DNA of 64,000 bases. Origin: Haematococcus lacustris (Eukaryota > Chlorophyta > Chlorophyceae > Chlamydomonadales > Haematococcaceae). The translations under genes and the position numbers were made by a program. Positions 49,551 through 62,006 of the stretch are shown piece by piece. Location of the stretch: assembly GCA_030144725.1 (NCBI GenBank), contig JASKMD010000006.1:2467433-2531432 (forward strand). Direction: 5' to 3'. Numbering within the stretch: position 1 is the stretch's first letter; the number at the start of each line of letters is the position of its first letter. The notes beneath the pieces were generated by a model. That model made no database searches. It worked only from the letters and a program-made list of their open reading frames with translations, and was not told the origin of the DNA.

Positions 49551-51740
49551 GGGGCGGGGCGGGGCGGGGCGGGGCGGGGCGGGGCGGGGCGGGGCGGGGC
49601 GGGGCGGGGCGGGGCGGGGCGGGGCGGGGCGGGGCGGGGCGGGGCGGGGCGGGGCGGGGCGGGGCGGGGCGGGGCGGGGCGGGGCGGGGCGGGGCGGGGC
49701 GGGGCGGGGCGGGGCGGGGCGGGGCGGGGCGGGGCGGGGCGGGGCGGGGCGGGGCGGGGCGGGGCGGGGCGGGGCGGGGCGGGGCGGGGCGGGGCGGGGC
49801 GGGGCGGGGCGGGGCGGGGCGGGGCGGGGCGGGGCGGGGCGGGGCGGGGCGGGGCGGGGCGGGGCGGGGCGGGGCGGGGCGGGGCGGGGCGGGGCGGGGC
49901 GGGGCGGGGCGGGGCGGGGCGGGGCGGGGCGGGGCGGGGCGGGGCGGGGCGGGGCGGGGCGGGGCGGGGCGGGGCGGGGCGGGGCGGGGCGGGGCGGGGC
50001 GGGGCGGGGCGGGGCGGGGCGGGGCGGGGCGGGGCGGGGCGGGGCGGGGCGGGGCGGGGCGGGGCGGGGCGGGGCGGGGCGGGGCGGGGCGGGGCGGGGC
50101 GGGGCGGGGCGGGGCGGGGCGGGGCGGGGCGGGGCGGGGCGGGGCGGGGCGGGGCGGGGCGGGGCGGGGCGGGGCGGGGCGGGGCGGGGCGGGGCGGGGC
50201 GGGGCGGGGCGGGGCGGGGCGGGGCGGGGCGGGGCGGGGCGGGGCGGGGCGGGGCGGGGCGGGGCGGGGCGGGGCGGGGCGGGGCGGGGCGGGGCGGGGC
50301 GGGGCGGGGCGGGGCGGGGCGGGGCGGGGCGGGGCGGGGCGGGGCGGGGCGGGGCGGGGCGGGGCGGGGCGGGGCGGGGCGGGGCGGGGCGGGGCGGGGC
50401 GGGGCGGGGCGGGGCGGGGCGGGGCGGGGCGGGGCGGGGCGGGGCGGGGCGGGGCGGGGCGGGGCGGGGCGGGGCGGGGCGGGGCGGGGCGGGGCGGGGC
50501 GGGGCGGGGCGGGGCGGGGCGGGGCGGGGCGGGGCGGGGCGGGGCGGGGCGGGGCGGGGCGGGGCGGGGCGGGGCGGGGCGGGGCGGGGCGGGGCGGGGC
50601 GGGGCGGGGCGGGGCGGGGCGGGGCGGGGCGGGGCGGGGCGGGGCGGGGCGGGGCGGGGCGGGGCGGGGCGGGGCGGGGCGGGGCGGGGCGGGGCGGGGC
50701 GGGGCGGGGCGGGGCGGGGCGGGGCGGGGCGGGGCGGGGCGGGGCGGGGCGGGGCGGGGCGGGGCGGGGCGGGGCGGGGCGGGGCGGGGCGGGGCGGGGC
50801 GGGGCGGGGCGGGGCGGGGCGGGGCGGGGCGGGGCGGGGCGGGGCGGGGCGGGGCGGGGCGGGGCGGGGCGGGGCGGGGCGGGGCGGGGCGGGGCGGGGC
50901 GGGGCGGGGCGGGGCGGGGCGGGGCGGGGCGGGGCGGGGCGGGGCGGGGCGGGGCGGGGCGGGGCGGGGCGGGGCGGGGCGGGGCGGGGCGGGGCGGGGC
51001 GGGGCGGGGCGGGGCGGGGCGGGGCGGGGCGGGGCGGGGCGGGGCGGGGCGGGGCGGGGCGGGGCGGGGCGGGGCGGGGCGGGGCGGGGCGGGGCGGGGC
51101 GGGGCGGGGCGGGGCGGGGCGGGGCGGGGCGGGGCGGGGCGGGGCGGGGCGGGGCGGGGCGGGGCGGGGCGGGGCGGGGCGGGGCGGGGCGGGGCGGGGC
51201 GGGGCGGGGCGGGGCGGGGCGGGGCGGGGCGGGGCGGGGCGGGGCGGGGCGGGGCGGGGCGGGGCGGGGCGGGGCGGGGCGGGGCGGGGCGGGGCGGGGC
51301 GGGGCGGGGCGGGGCGGGGCGGGGCGGGGCGGGGCGGGGCGGGGCGGGGCGGGGCGGGGCGGGGCGGGGCGGGGCGGGGCGGGGCGGGGCGGGGCGGGGC
51401 GGGGCGGGGCGGGGCGGGGCGGGGCGGGGCGGGGCGGGGCGGGGCGGGGCGGGGCGGGGCGGGGCGGGGCGGGGCGGGGCGGGGCGGGGCGGGGCGGGGC
51501 GGGGCGGGGCGGGGCGGGGCGGGGCGGGGCGGGGCGGGGCGGGGCGGGGCGGGGCGGGGCGGGGCGGGGCGGGGCGGGGCGGGGCGGGGCGGGGCGGGGC
51601 GGGGCGGGGCGGGGCGGGGCGGGGCGGGGCGGGGCGGGGCGGGGCGGGGCGGGGCGGGGCGGGGCGGGGCGGGGCGGGGCGGGGCGGGGCGGGGCGGGGC
51701 GGGGCGGGGCGGGGCGGGGCGGGGCGGGGCGGGGCGGGGC
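49551..51740. repeat. (GGGGC)438 array, 2,190 bp, uninterrupted
   Basis: Every unit in the window is GGGGC. The array is strongly strand-biased (G on plus) and matches the rule for G-quadruplex formation. Since 5 is not divisible by 3, every frame has a 15-base period without stops, giving (GAGRG)n and (PAPPR)n frames. These giant ORFs are not called as genes. Array length from any assembly should be treated with caution. Confidence 0.98.
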
Positions 51741-52064
51741 ACTTCTGGCTGCTGGCACCTTTAAGTCTGTGAATACAAAGTTACAGAACTACGCGTGTTA
51801 TTTTGTAATATTTCATGTAATTCTGCATCACTGCCTATCTGATCCCAATCTCAATGTCATGATCATTAAGTCTTGACTGAACACAATCAGCGAGCATTCA
51901 ATTGGTAGTCTCGCTTCAAACTACTAGCTTTGGCTGCCGCCCTCGTCAGACCCTCCTCTGTATGGTTCAATTTAAATCTCATTTGGCGCGGTGGGGCTTT
52001 GACGCACACCTACGTGGCCGACATATCGCAGAAGGCTATCCTCTCATAGAGCGCAGCACGCAGT
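51741..52064. other. Right flank of the satellite array, unassigned
   Basis: A frame from 51902 reads ARWGFDAHLRGRHIAEGYPL with moderate coding quality and ends at 52150. It overlaps the proposed first exon of the DUF506 gene in another frame, and no family was recognised. Confidence 0.35.
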
Positions 52065-53665
52065 ATGCACGCGACAGCTGGCTCTACATGCTGGGCCACC
52101 CAGCAGCACAGGAAGCCTTCAGCTACCTGTTTGTCCCCGTTCTTCGGTAGTCAGCGAGTCGCGTCTTTGGTGCCTGCCTGCGCCACGTCCCAGAGTATAT
52201 GCCACCGAAGCAGGGGCTCGAGCTCGTCCTTGGTGTTTGACATTGAGGTGCGCGCGTTCTGCAATTCATTGGCATTCGTCAGACACACGTGCCACAAAAG
52301 CAAGTGCTGAATACGCCTTGCTCCAACAGCAGACCTACAATAAGCGCTGAACAACGACGGCCTGCCGTGCCGTGCATGCAGGTGGAGGATCACGAGCTGG
52401 CCACACCTGTGGCACAGCTACCGCAGCATCTGGTAGCCGCAGTGGCGCCAACCCCTGATCACGAGCAGGTATGCACATTTCAGTCCGGCCAGCCAGAGAA
52501 AGTTAACCCAGATGCAGAGATGAGACATGGTTGGCGCTATGCAGCTTCTGGAGTGCGCGGTCGCTCTACGCTGGTCTCAACAGATGAGCAGCAGCAATGG
52601 ACACAAATCCAACCCTGACAGCCTGCTTGCTTTAGCTCAGCATTTGGCAGACAATGGTTTTATGGTGTGGATACGCCAAGGCATGCCTCCGGCAACAGCG
52701 AGTAAGAATAATGGCAGTAGTCCAAGCCAAGCTAGTACGCCTCACAGTGGACCCACATCACTGCAAGGTGGCTCTGGCTTGGGCCTGAGCATAAGCCAGC
52801 ACCGATTCCTAGTCGTCGCGTTTCCAGGTGGGCTGTTGCAGGGGCATGCTTCCTTTAGGCAGCAGCTATTCGCTGCAAATATGAAGTCTGGAGGTGGCTT
52901 GTTGCCATAAATGGAGTGTGGAGCATGGCTTTAACAATACGCATTTGTGTGTATTGCATGTGCCACAGCTCCTCCGTGCTTGCTTGACCCTGCCTTTTGC
53001 AGCTGCGGATGACCTCTCTGATGTAACGGCTCAGATCACCCCTGTCCTGCCAAAGGCCAGCCTTAGCAGCCGCGATTCTGAGCCCATTTGGTCAGCCACT
53101 GCAGAGCCGACCTTCCCTACCAGTGACAACCAGCTGCCCACTGGCTTGCGCATGGCTGTGGTGGATCCAAACTACAAACAGCTGTTCAGGGTGGGGGCCT
53201 CCGGGTCAAGGAGCAGGGAGTATGCAGACCTGCTGGACCTCCTGCCTGATACATTTGTGGGCGGTGCGCACCAATTGGCCACGCTCGTCAGGCTACTGGT
53301 GGCTGAGGTGAGCATGAAGCAGTTTGGCGGGGCAGTAAGACACATCTGTAGGCTGCTGAACAGCAGGGGCGGAGCTTGAGCTGTGGTAAAGATTTGCAGG
53401 CTTGTGGCAGTCAGTCACTGACTGATGTTGGCAGTCTGAATTCCTCGGGATACATACGCAATGCCAGTTGCACCCTTTCATGACTGGCAAGCACATGCAG
53501 GGATGCCAGGGTCTTCTCCTTGCTCTGCATTTGCAGATGGACAAGGTGTTTGGTGAGAAGGGCCTGCCAGTACCGCCATGGAGGACATACAATGCCATGG
53601 CATCTCATTGGTTGGTCACACATGCCAGTGATACACGTGTGTATCCCAGCGCCCCCCCCTCCTGA
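52065..53665 (+). CDS. DUF506 (PDDEXK_6) family protein
   Basis: Five exons in phase: 52065-52247 (tentative), 52382-52468, 52545-52827, 53003-53307, 53537-53665 (328 residues with exon 1). In plants this family has the arrangement 'K..G(Y/F)...C', 'H.(F/Y)(I/V)DV', a 'DP.F...F....S..Y..LL..LP..FVG' block and a final 'LPPWR...Y...KWL'. Here they are LLALAQHLADNGFMVWIRQG, ISQHRFLVVAFPG, VDPNYKQLFRVGASGSRSREYA, LLDLLPDTFVGGAHQLATLV and GLPVPPWRTYNAMASHWL. Function is unsettled; the fold is predicted to be restriction-endonuclease-like. Exon 1 is chosen only because it keeps phase and splice consensus. A long poorly conserved Ser/Gly segment lies in exon 3. Confidence 0.8.
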
Positions 53666-55599
53666 ACTGCTGAGGTCAACTCCCTCACGCCTCCTTATGG
53701 ACAAGACGACCTAGGAGTGGACTGGACCTGGTCACCCCTAGCTAGAGTGAGCATGCCATAGTTGGCTGTGAGTGTGGCGGGTGTGGTGCCCTGTGTCATG
53801 GCTGAGGAGGGGATGCACCGCTGCCTGAGGCCTGGCAGAGAAATAGTTTAAGTCTGGAACGTAACAGCATGCACCCCTGACACTGGACGGCAGCAGAATG
53901 TGCTGTCGCAAAAGTCTGCGCAGCCGCAGCTGCTGCAGCAACCACATCACACCCCTCAGCCCGCTGAAGGCCTTTTTTGTCAAGAGTATAGGGTCATTGC
54001 GTGCTGCTGTGCATGGTGCAGTATGTACCCTCTGCATGCTGAGGGGCTGCTGCACTAAGGGTGTTTAATTGGGCCGCCAGCAGCGGTGGGATAACTTGTA
54101 TTTTTTCACAGTGCGAGGAGTGCGGGCACACTGGGCGGTGCAAGCAAGATGAATGGTCACAGCCAGTGGACTGAGCTTAAGGCATCACTTGCAGTGTCAC
54201 GCTGCAGCAGCGGGGCTGGGGTGTGGCTGCGGGTGTGGCCCACATTAGGAATAAGCCTGAGGTGGGTGTTGCTTGATGGCGTCAAGAGGACACTGTCTGC
54301 AGTAGGTGAGCTTGTGTGCTGGCACTGCCTGTGAATGATGCCAAAGGCCTGGGCTTGGTGGTTGGTAGGGAGGGAGGGGTGTTGCTGACCCTGGTGCAGG
54401 CATGTATAGTTGGGAGGAGGTGTTGATGACACTGGTACATACTAGGGTGATGTGGGAGGGTGTTGGGATTTGGTGCAGGGACGTGTGGATGAACTGCTGA
54501 GGTATCCATCATGTAGCCACATGAGCCCTGCGGATTGGATTGTGTGCACGTCATGCACAAGGCACATCACATGCAGGGCAGAGCACAGCACAACGCATAT
54601 ACCCCACAGGATGCGTGTCCCACACAATGAAGATGCCACTTCTAGTGTGCATGCTATGCGCGGATTGGTTGCATCCATCAGCCCCTGACATGGGTTGCAG
54701 GCAGTGGCTAGGTAGGGCGTCACAGGTCATTGTAGAGTGTAAGTGCGTTTCTGCATGAGCTGCTGGCTTTCTGACCGCTGCTACTGGCACAAATGACCGC
54801 TGCTACTGGCACGAATGTAGCAGCCTGCACCAGGAGCACTGCAGCACTGTGTGTAAGCGCAGGGCAGGATGCAAGGCGCAAGCAACAATTAGGAGCAGGG
54901 CAGGATGCAAGGAGCAAGCGGCCTCGACAGGAGGAATGTGAGATGATAGGGTGGTGTGTGACTGTCAACATTGTATAGCTGTGTGTGACAAAAGTAGGTC
55001 GGATTGAAGTACATTTCATTACCATGAAGAGCAGTGTGACGAACGGTGGTTAGCGCACTTGTAAGTAATGACCTCTCCGTTAGCTATGACAGATTGATAG
55101 TGGCTGTTGCTGTGTCACAACATGTCGGGAGTTTGGTTTTAGTATGAATGGTGGGAGCGTGATGGTGGTTGTTTGTAGCAATGTACGCCTCGCCGTAGAA
55201 CAAGTGTGGATCGAGTATTTAATGATGGCTCACATCCCTGTAAATGGCAGCCGCTAGATTGGTTGCCATTCAAGAAGGCTGTGAACTTGTTGCTAAGCAT
55301 GGCGAAGGTAGATGCAGTAACACAAGGACAGTCGGCTGCTCTCCGACGGACAACACGACACAGTCGTCCCAGGGTCCCAGTTTGACCAGGGCACAGACTG
55401 CCACACCAAAGCATGCAGCCCCTCCCACAATCCCTGCTGCTGCTGATACTGCTGCTGCCAGCCCCCCTGCCACCGCCACTGCTGCCACTGCTGCTGTCAC
55501 TACCGCTGTCACCTTTTTGTGATCGTGGTGCATGTGCAGTCCACAGAACTGAATGAAGCAGCATCGATGTTATTCCTCATTGCTCAGCTTTCTTAGCTC
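53666..55599. other. Intergenic, no gene recognised
   Basis: Isolated signs only: an acceptor-like TTTTTTCACAG followed by CEECGHTGRCKQDEW at about 54111-54155, a small Cys/His cluster reminiscent of a zinc knuckle, and a 29-bp near-repeat AGGGCAGGATGCAAGG at 54860 and 54897. None forms a gene model. Confidence 0.45.
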
Positions 55600-56065
55600 T
55601 TACAGCGCGTTTCCAATGCACGGAGAAAAAAGATCGGAGACGCATGGGGAGAAGAGACGCATGGAGGGGGGGAGAGAAAAAAATCGCCGCCAGCCCATGG
55701 GCTGCACACCTTGCATGACGCAGATGTTGTGCAGCAGGAAGCACGCCATGAACAGTATCAACCTCTGTGCGCACGCCGTGATGCAAACATTGAAATGTTG
55801 CTGGGAATTCTGACCAAAGGTGTTCTGCCATGTGGTGTATGCAAGCGGACTGCAGCTATGTTACTGGCCGGTGGTGAAGGTCGCACACCATCTTTACCAC
55901 AATTCACATCACGACAATGGTTGTAGGGCAGCAAGTGTTTAGGAATAACGTCCAAGGCGGTGTCACCGGTGTCAAGCAGGATAATGAACATTTTGCATGT
56001 ATCTGGCATTACATCTAGCATTGCAATGAGCACGCCCTGGCTGCTAATGTCGTGATGACTACCGC
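55600..56065 (-). pseudogene. PIF/Harbinger transposase relic
   Basis: Minus-strand pieces resemble the DDE_Tnp_4 domain. DTGDTALDVIPKHLLPYNHC corresponds to the 'GDxxYPLxPWLLxPY' region containing the second catalytic Asp. After a frame change, ITACAQRLILFMACFLLHNICV corresponds to the C-terminal helix ending 'ACC.LHN.C'. ISSQGVLIAMLDVMPD fits the segment before it. Frames change at least once and the conserved motifs are incomplete, so this is dead. No TIR was found. Confidence 0.45.
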
Positions 56066-57414
56066 CCTCGGGCCAGCAACCCCGCATGCATGCCAGGCAT
56101 ATGCACGGTCATGATAAAAGACATGGCCGGACTCCGACACTAACACCACCATGTTTTGCAAGCGGCAGGAAGGACTGCCAAGCGACCAGGCAGCCCACAA
56201 GCTGAAACCTTCTACAGTGCCGCTCAACGCTACTGACCAGCTTCATAACTCTTTTAAGCAAGGCAAGCCCATGCAAGCCAGGCCTTAGACCCATGATGCC
56301 CATGCCCAGTCCCAGACCTGTAGCGCATCATCATGGTCCACGTCAGTCAATGGCTCTGTTGGCCGCTGCTGGCCATGTCTCAACTGACCTGGCAGCAGGG
56401 TGTGACACGTCCTGTGGAGGAGCACAACCAGTGCCTCAACTGCAGGTAAGGACCAGCACAGCTATGAATGTGCTGCCAGTGCTGGACACTACACGCACAG
56501 GGTGTTGCAACCTCTACTATGTAGAGAGTGCATAGCGCCCATTGCATGCGCCAGTGTATGCAGGCTGGCATTTGGGGTGCTGTCGCCTGACTAGGGTATC
56601 ACCATCTTTTAGGCATGCATGCAACATCCTGCCCATGCATGCATTGCATGCTTTGCATGCTTTGATCCAGGCAGCGTAATGCCTGGGCCTGCCACCTACG
56701 CGTGCACTTCCTGACAATTGTCACAAAGCACTGTGCTCGCCAAGCCCCATTGAAGATCATGCATCATCCCTGATTGAATAACTAATTCACGCATGCATGC
56801 AAGAGCCATGCAGCCATAGCTGCCCATGCACAGCCTCCATGCCCCCTGTTAGTTTTGCTACTCGATGCTTGCAGTCAACAGCAATATCGCAAAATCGACA
56901 GAGTGACTCGACATACCTCAGTCTGAGCTGAAATGTCACATCTACACTGCACTACACCTATCCTGTATAGGCAACATGCTATGGGCATAGCTTAACTGCC
57001 AAACTCCATTTGCCTGCTTCCCTTCTTACATGCTGCTGCTGCTGCCACTGTGGCTGCTCTCCTGCTGCTGTTGCGCCTGCTCCTGCTGCTGCTCACCGTT
57101 GCTGCGCACCTGCCCCTGCTCTCACCCCTACCACTGCCCCTACTAGCGTTGCTGGAAAGCTGCACTACCTCCCTCTAGGGCCTCCTCGGTTCCTTCCCTT
57201 CTCCCCCCCACACCCTATGCCTGCCATGGTGCCTGTGGGCCAGAGCAGAGTGTGTCTGACTGAGTGTGAACAGAGGGAGGTCCCTGCTCCTCCTCTGCCC
57301 CGGCTCGCCTGAGGCTCAACCATCACCCACACGCATCCACCACCACTGCAGCTGCTGCTGCCGCTGCGCCACACCCTACTGCTGCTGGCGCTGTAGCATC
57401 TGCTGCTGCTACTG
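56066..57414. other. Intergenic, 3' flank of the RRM gene
   Basis: GCATGCAT-rich sequence lies near 56615-56820. The 57010-57410 part is CTG-rich and may be the 3' UTR of the RRM gene, or coding if the in-tract stop at 57415 is not used. Confidence 0.4.
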
Positions 57415-57462
<48 letters not shown>

Positions 57463-57539
57463 CAGTGCCAGAGCAGCGGCAGCAAGGGCGGCCTGGACCG
57501 ACATCCCTGGCATGGCTGGGGCCCGCACGCTCCCCCTCA

Positions 57540-57598
<59 letters not shown>

Positions 57599-58972
57599 GG
57601 TATGCTGCTCGAATGAGTGCTGCTGCTGCTCCTGCTGCTGCTGCTGTTCAGGACCAGGTTGGTGTCCAGCACCTGGCCTGCATTGCTCATGCTCAGGCTG
57701 GTGCTCATGCTGCTGATCATGCTGTACGCGCTTGCATGGCTTGCATGGATGTCATGGAAGCTGGGGGGCTCCATGGTAGACCACGGGTTACTGCCTATGT
57801 GGGAGGATAGGCAAAGCAGGCAGGCAGGTGGGTCATTGGTATAATGGATAGCCTAACTCCCAACGGCTGAGAAGAGACGAGCAGCGCAGAATCATTACTC
57901 ACAAGTCATCAGTGCATTGCATGGATCCCCCTGACCCAGTCACTGACCACAACCCTAATCCCAGGTCCCGAATTCCAAATCCCAAACCTGTACCCAGGAA
58001 CCCTGACCCCCCGCCCCGCCCCAGAAGGAGGACATGAGCAGCGCATGGTGGCCAGTGCAGTGCCTCTCGCCCCCTCCCTAGCCGCCACCCCTCATCTCCC
58101 CTCAGCACAGCCAGCTGTCCCGGACGCACTACAGCTGAAAATGGCTGTTTGGGCGGGCTAGTGGTGGAGGAGGTGCGGGGCCAGCAAGGGGCTGGGGGAG
58201 GAGGGACCAGTGGAGGGGTGGGGGAGTGGCCCTCACCTGCAGTGCTGCCAAAGGGGTCTGTGGGAGGGGCTGGACGGCCCCTAGGCAGCTGGTACCCCCC
58301 TCCCCCTCCTCCTCCCCCCAGCCCCGCCCCCCAGGCCCCTGCCACCTGGCCCCGACCAGCGACACACATGCTGGCTGCTGCCTGGTGGAATGGGGAGGTG
58401 GCGCTCAGAGCGGTGTGTGGCAGTTGGAATAGGTTGTTTCCGGCGGTTGGAGCGGTTGGGTCAGTCAGCGTGGCCCACAGAGAGTTGGTAGCAGCAGACG
58501 AGGACATCATGGCTGCAGCGGCAGCGGCCCTCACTGCGCGGGGTGCCTGCAGCCAAGTGCGGTCAACATGCAGCAGCTCTCAACGGTTGTCCTAATCTTG
58601 CTACTGATTCTGTGGATCATGCTGATCCTGACGATCCTGCTGATCCTGCTCATCCTGCCAGTCCTAGGAGGCCTGACAGTGGCAGCGTCCGGCAAGCTAG
58701 CTTGCTGCCAGCACCTGGGCACTGCCAGCAGTCGCCCTTGCTTACACCCATGGCTCTCCTCACTCAGGTCACACTTGTCACACCAGCCACACAGGCCACA
58801 GGTCACACCACACCTGGAGAGTGATATGAAGCTGACGCCCCTCGGCCACACGAGCGCCTTGCATCTGCTGTAGGGCTGCCATGGCCCCTGCCTGGTCCAC
58901 ATAGTTCACGAACCCAACGCCCCTGATGCCATACGCAGCAGCAGCAGCAGCAGCAGGGTTCAATTAAAGGGT

Positions 58973-59006
<34 letters not shown>

Positions 59007-59028
59007 GCAGTGGCAGCGGCAGTGGCAA

Positions 59029-59072
<44 letters not shown>

Positions 59073-60529
59073 CTGCCCCTAAGCCCAGGCCGTGCTGTCC
59101 CACCTGCAGCGGCTTGTGTTTCGGTCTGCCAGCACCTTGCAGCTCAGCAGGGCGCCATGGGGGGAAAACTTCTGGTACAGGAACAGCTCGTCTGCCTCTA
59201 CGCAGCCAACCAGGCGGCAAGACACAAGGTCAGCAGCACAGCCAGGCAGGGGCAGGGGCAGGGGCAGGGGCAGGGGCAGGGGCAGGGGCAGGGGCAGGGG
59301 CAGGGGCAGGGGCAGGGGCAGGGGCAGGGGCAGGGGCAGGGGCAGGGGCAGGGGCAGGGGCAGGGGCAGGGGCAGGGGCAGGGGCAGGGGCAGGGGCAGG
59401 GGCAGGGGCAGGGGCAGGGGCAGGGGCAGGGGCAGGGGGTCAGCGTCTGAAACCCTGCCAAATGCCTCTCCACCACCAGATGGTGGGTTTGAAGCTGCAA
59501 GGTGCTGCCAGGCTCGAGGCACCCTGTTGGTGAGGTGCAGTGTTACCCACCCACCCTCTCGGGCTCATGGCTGGACAAGGTAACCCGCAGCAGAAGAGGA
59601 TAAAAGGCACCCTCAGGCATCAGGGCAAAGAGGCAGGCAAGCTATCACCCCCCCTATGCCAAGAGCAGGACTCTCCCTTCCCCACCCTCCTCTCCTCCCA
59701 CCCTCTTCCCACCTCTTCCCCCTCCTCCACTTTCCTTCCCACCTCATCCACTCTCCTTCCCACCTCATCCCTGCTCCTCCCCCTACCCCCACGCCACCCG
59801 CCCACCCCTGACTGCCTCCAGTCCATGCGGTACCTGGTGGGAGGTTCTTGACGTACAGGCTGGCTGACCCGAGCACTGCGGAGGTGGGGATGAGGCTGCC
59901 CAGCCCTGTGGCATCCACCATGCCCCCCACACCACCCACCCCTCCCGCAGGCGACCCCACACCCCCAGCACCCCCCAGCCCACCTGCCCCAAACCGCGCC
60001 TGCACGGAATTGAACCCCCCACCTAACCCGCCAGGCTCTGCCCCTAGCCCAGGCGGCAGGCCAGGACCCCCCCTCACCCCCTCCTGCAGCTGGTACCTAG
60101 CCAGCTCGCCCCCACCCTCAGCCCACACACCGCCCTCGGCTGACCCGTCCTGCCGGGCAGGAAGCAGGGCCAGGCTGGCTTGCCGCTGGCTGCCTGGCCC
60201 CAGCAGGGCTTCTAGGCTGCCATGACCCCCCTGGCTGGGTGGGGGGCCGGGAGGGGCGGGGCCGCTGGCCAGCAGGCCTGTAGGGAAGGCCTCTGACCCC
60301 GCAGGTGCTGCCATGTGCGCATGCAGCTCACGCATGGTGTGGTGTGACGTCACACAACCCGGGCTGGAGACTGGGCGGCCAAGAGAGGTGCAGGGGGAGG
60401 GGGAGGCGAGGGGAGGGGCCAAGAAGGAGAGGGGAGCAGCGGGTGAGGGCAACCACATGGGTTGGGAGGGAGGGGTAGGGGGGTAAGGGGGGGTGCAGCT
60501 GTCTTTGTCGCATGCAGAGGAAGGGTTCA

Positions 60530-60561
<32 letters not shown>

Positions 60562-60627
60562 TGGGTGTGAGTCATGGGGGAGTGGGGTGGGGCCACCCCT
60601 GGGGACCGCACCTGCCCTGACTCTCCC

Positions 60628-60665
<38 letters not shown>

Positions 60666-61631
60666 GACTATACCCTCAAGGGTGCTTCTGCCTGGGCTGC
60701 TGCTGGACCCCATCTCCTTCCCCGCCGCCCCTGCCTCGTCACCCAGCATGCCCTCGAACATTTGCCCCAGCAGGGCTCGAACCCGGGACCCCTCGCCCCC
60801 AGACCTTGGCAGGCCATGTGGTTCACCCCAGGTCACACTCTCAGGTGTTTGTGAGAGTGGGCCAGTGGGGCAGGCCCCAGGGGCTGAGCAAGCAGCAGCC
60901 GGCAGGCCGTCCCCTGAGCAGTCCCGTCCCCTTTCCTCCCTCCCCGCCCCTGCCCCCCGCCCCCTGCTGCCGCCCCCCTGACTGCTGCGCAGCAGCCCCA
61001 CCAGGTCCCCAGGGCGCCCGGCCCATGTGCCCGAGGCTGAACCCATGCCGGGTATGCCTGACTTGCAAGGGGAGCCCCCACTGCTGCTGCTCTGCCGCTG
61101 CTCTAACCCAGGCTGCTCCTGGACCCACCTCTCAGCAGGGCCTGGCCCCCCTCCCCTGCTGCTGCTGCTGCCCACCCCCCCCTCCCCCATGCCCACCAAT
61201 GCCAGCCCCTGGTGCAGCCCACTCATGTTGCCCACCCGGCTTGCTTGACCATGCATGCTGGCATGGCTGGCCATAAAGTCAGCCACCATTTGCATGTAGC
61301 GCGCATCCACTCTGCCATGTGGCCCCATGTCCTGCTGCTGACGTGTATCGGGGTCGAGGGGGGAGGTGAGGCTGAGGTGGGGGGAGGAGTGAGGCTGCCA
61401 GTGTGGGTGCTCTGGAGGCAGCAGCGCGGGCCAGCTGGTGGGGGGAGGGGCGCTGTCCCTCCTCTGGGTCAGTGCCCAAAGCCTGCTGCTGCTGCTGCTG
61501 CTGCCGAGGGGGTGGGGGCTGCCGGGGGGGGCAGCTTGGGGGGGTCTCCCTGTGGGGTCAGGGGCCAAGGGGGGGGCGGCAGGGGGTGCATTGGTGGGGT
61601 GGGGTGGGGCCGGGGGCTGATCATCAGCCAT
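57415..61631 (-). CDS. RRM RNA-binding protein with polyQ tracts
   Basis: Five exons in phase, 61631-59834, 59197-59104, 58922-58814, 58546-58237 and 57794-57415, give 896 residues. One RRM (about residues 592-665) is spread over exons 1-3. SLYVKNLPP is RNP2, EADELFLYQKFSPHGALLSCKVL the first helix and strand, RGVGFVNYVD is RNP1, and AMAALQQMQG, LHITLQ complete it. RRMs bind single-stranded RNA, and this pattern is closest to the CELF/ELAV-like group, but the orthologue is uncertain. The 600-residue N-terminal region is Gly/Ser/Pro-rich with polyAla and polyGln. The C-terminal exons hold PTAGNNLFQLPHTALSATSPFHQAAA and a Ser-rich stretch followed by two polyGln tracts. The stop at 57415 is a TAG inside a CAG tract, so it may be a recent truncation. 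I chose the ATG at 61631 because the longer frame upstream lacks an ATG. Confidence 0.8.
57418..57600. repeat. Two CTG/CAG tracts coding for polyglutamine
   Basis: Tracts at about 57418-57462 and 57541-57596 encode polyGln on the minus strand in the last exon of the RRM gene; they are separated by ALAAAALALK-type sequence. Confidence 0.9.
58935..59072. repeat. CAG tracts in an intron of the RRM gene
   Basis: CAG runs with GGCAGTGGCAG variants lie between exons 2 and 3; they are not coding in the model. Confidence 0.85.
59246..59437. repeat. (GGGGCA)32 hexanucleotide array
   Basis: A pure hexamer array inside intron 1 of the RRM gene. All six frames are open, giving GQ, GA, GR, PLP or PCP dipeptide-type frames that are not genes. 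Confidence 0.95.
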
Positions 61632-61699
61632 GGAGGGGGGTGCGGGGCGAGGAGGGAAGGCGGATGAGGGGGAGACCGGCTCTGCAAGAGATGAAGGGT

Positions 61700-61964
61700 C
61701 GGCCCTGCGCGGCAGCAGCAGCAACTACAACATCAGGGTCAGGGCAGCGGCAGGAGGATCAAAGCAGCAGCAGGAACAACAACATCAGGGTCAGGGCAGC
61801 GGCAGGAGGATCAAAGCAGCAGCAGCAACAACAACATCAGGGTCAGGGCAGCGGCAGGAGGATCAAAGCAGCAGCAGCAGCAGCAACAACATCAGGGTCA
61901 GGGCAGCGACAGGAGGATCAAATCAGCAACAACAACATCAGGGTCAGGGCAGCGGCAGAAGGAT

Positions 61965-62005
<41 letters not shown>
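61700..62005. repeat. About 50-bp minisatellite with CAG tails
   Basis: Five to six units contain CATCAGGGTCAGGGCAGC, GGCAGGAGGATCAAA and a variable CAG run, ending in a CAG tract at about 61968-62005. It is upstream of the RRM gene's start codon and may lie in its 5' UTR. Confidence 0.85.

Positions 62006-62006
<1 letters not shown>

Noticed and set aside
49523..51772. Three overlapping frames of about 740 codons on both strands
   Set aside because: They are translations of the GGGGC array. A 5-bp repeat without a stop leaves every frame open.
57832..57890. tRNA-like D-arm sequence (TGGTATAATGGATAGC)
   Set aside because: No 7-bp acceptor stem, anticodon loop or T-arm could be built around it.
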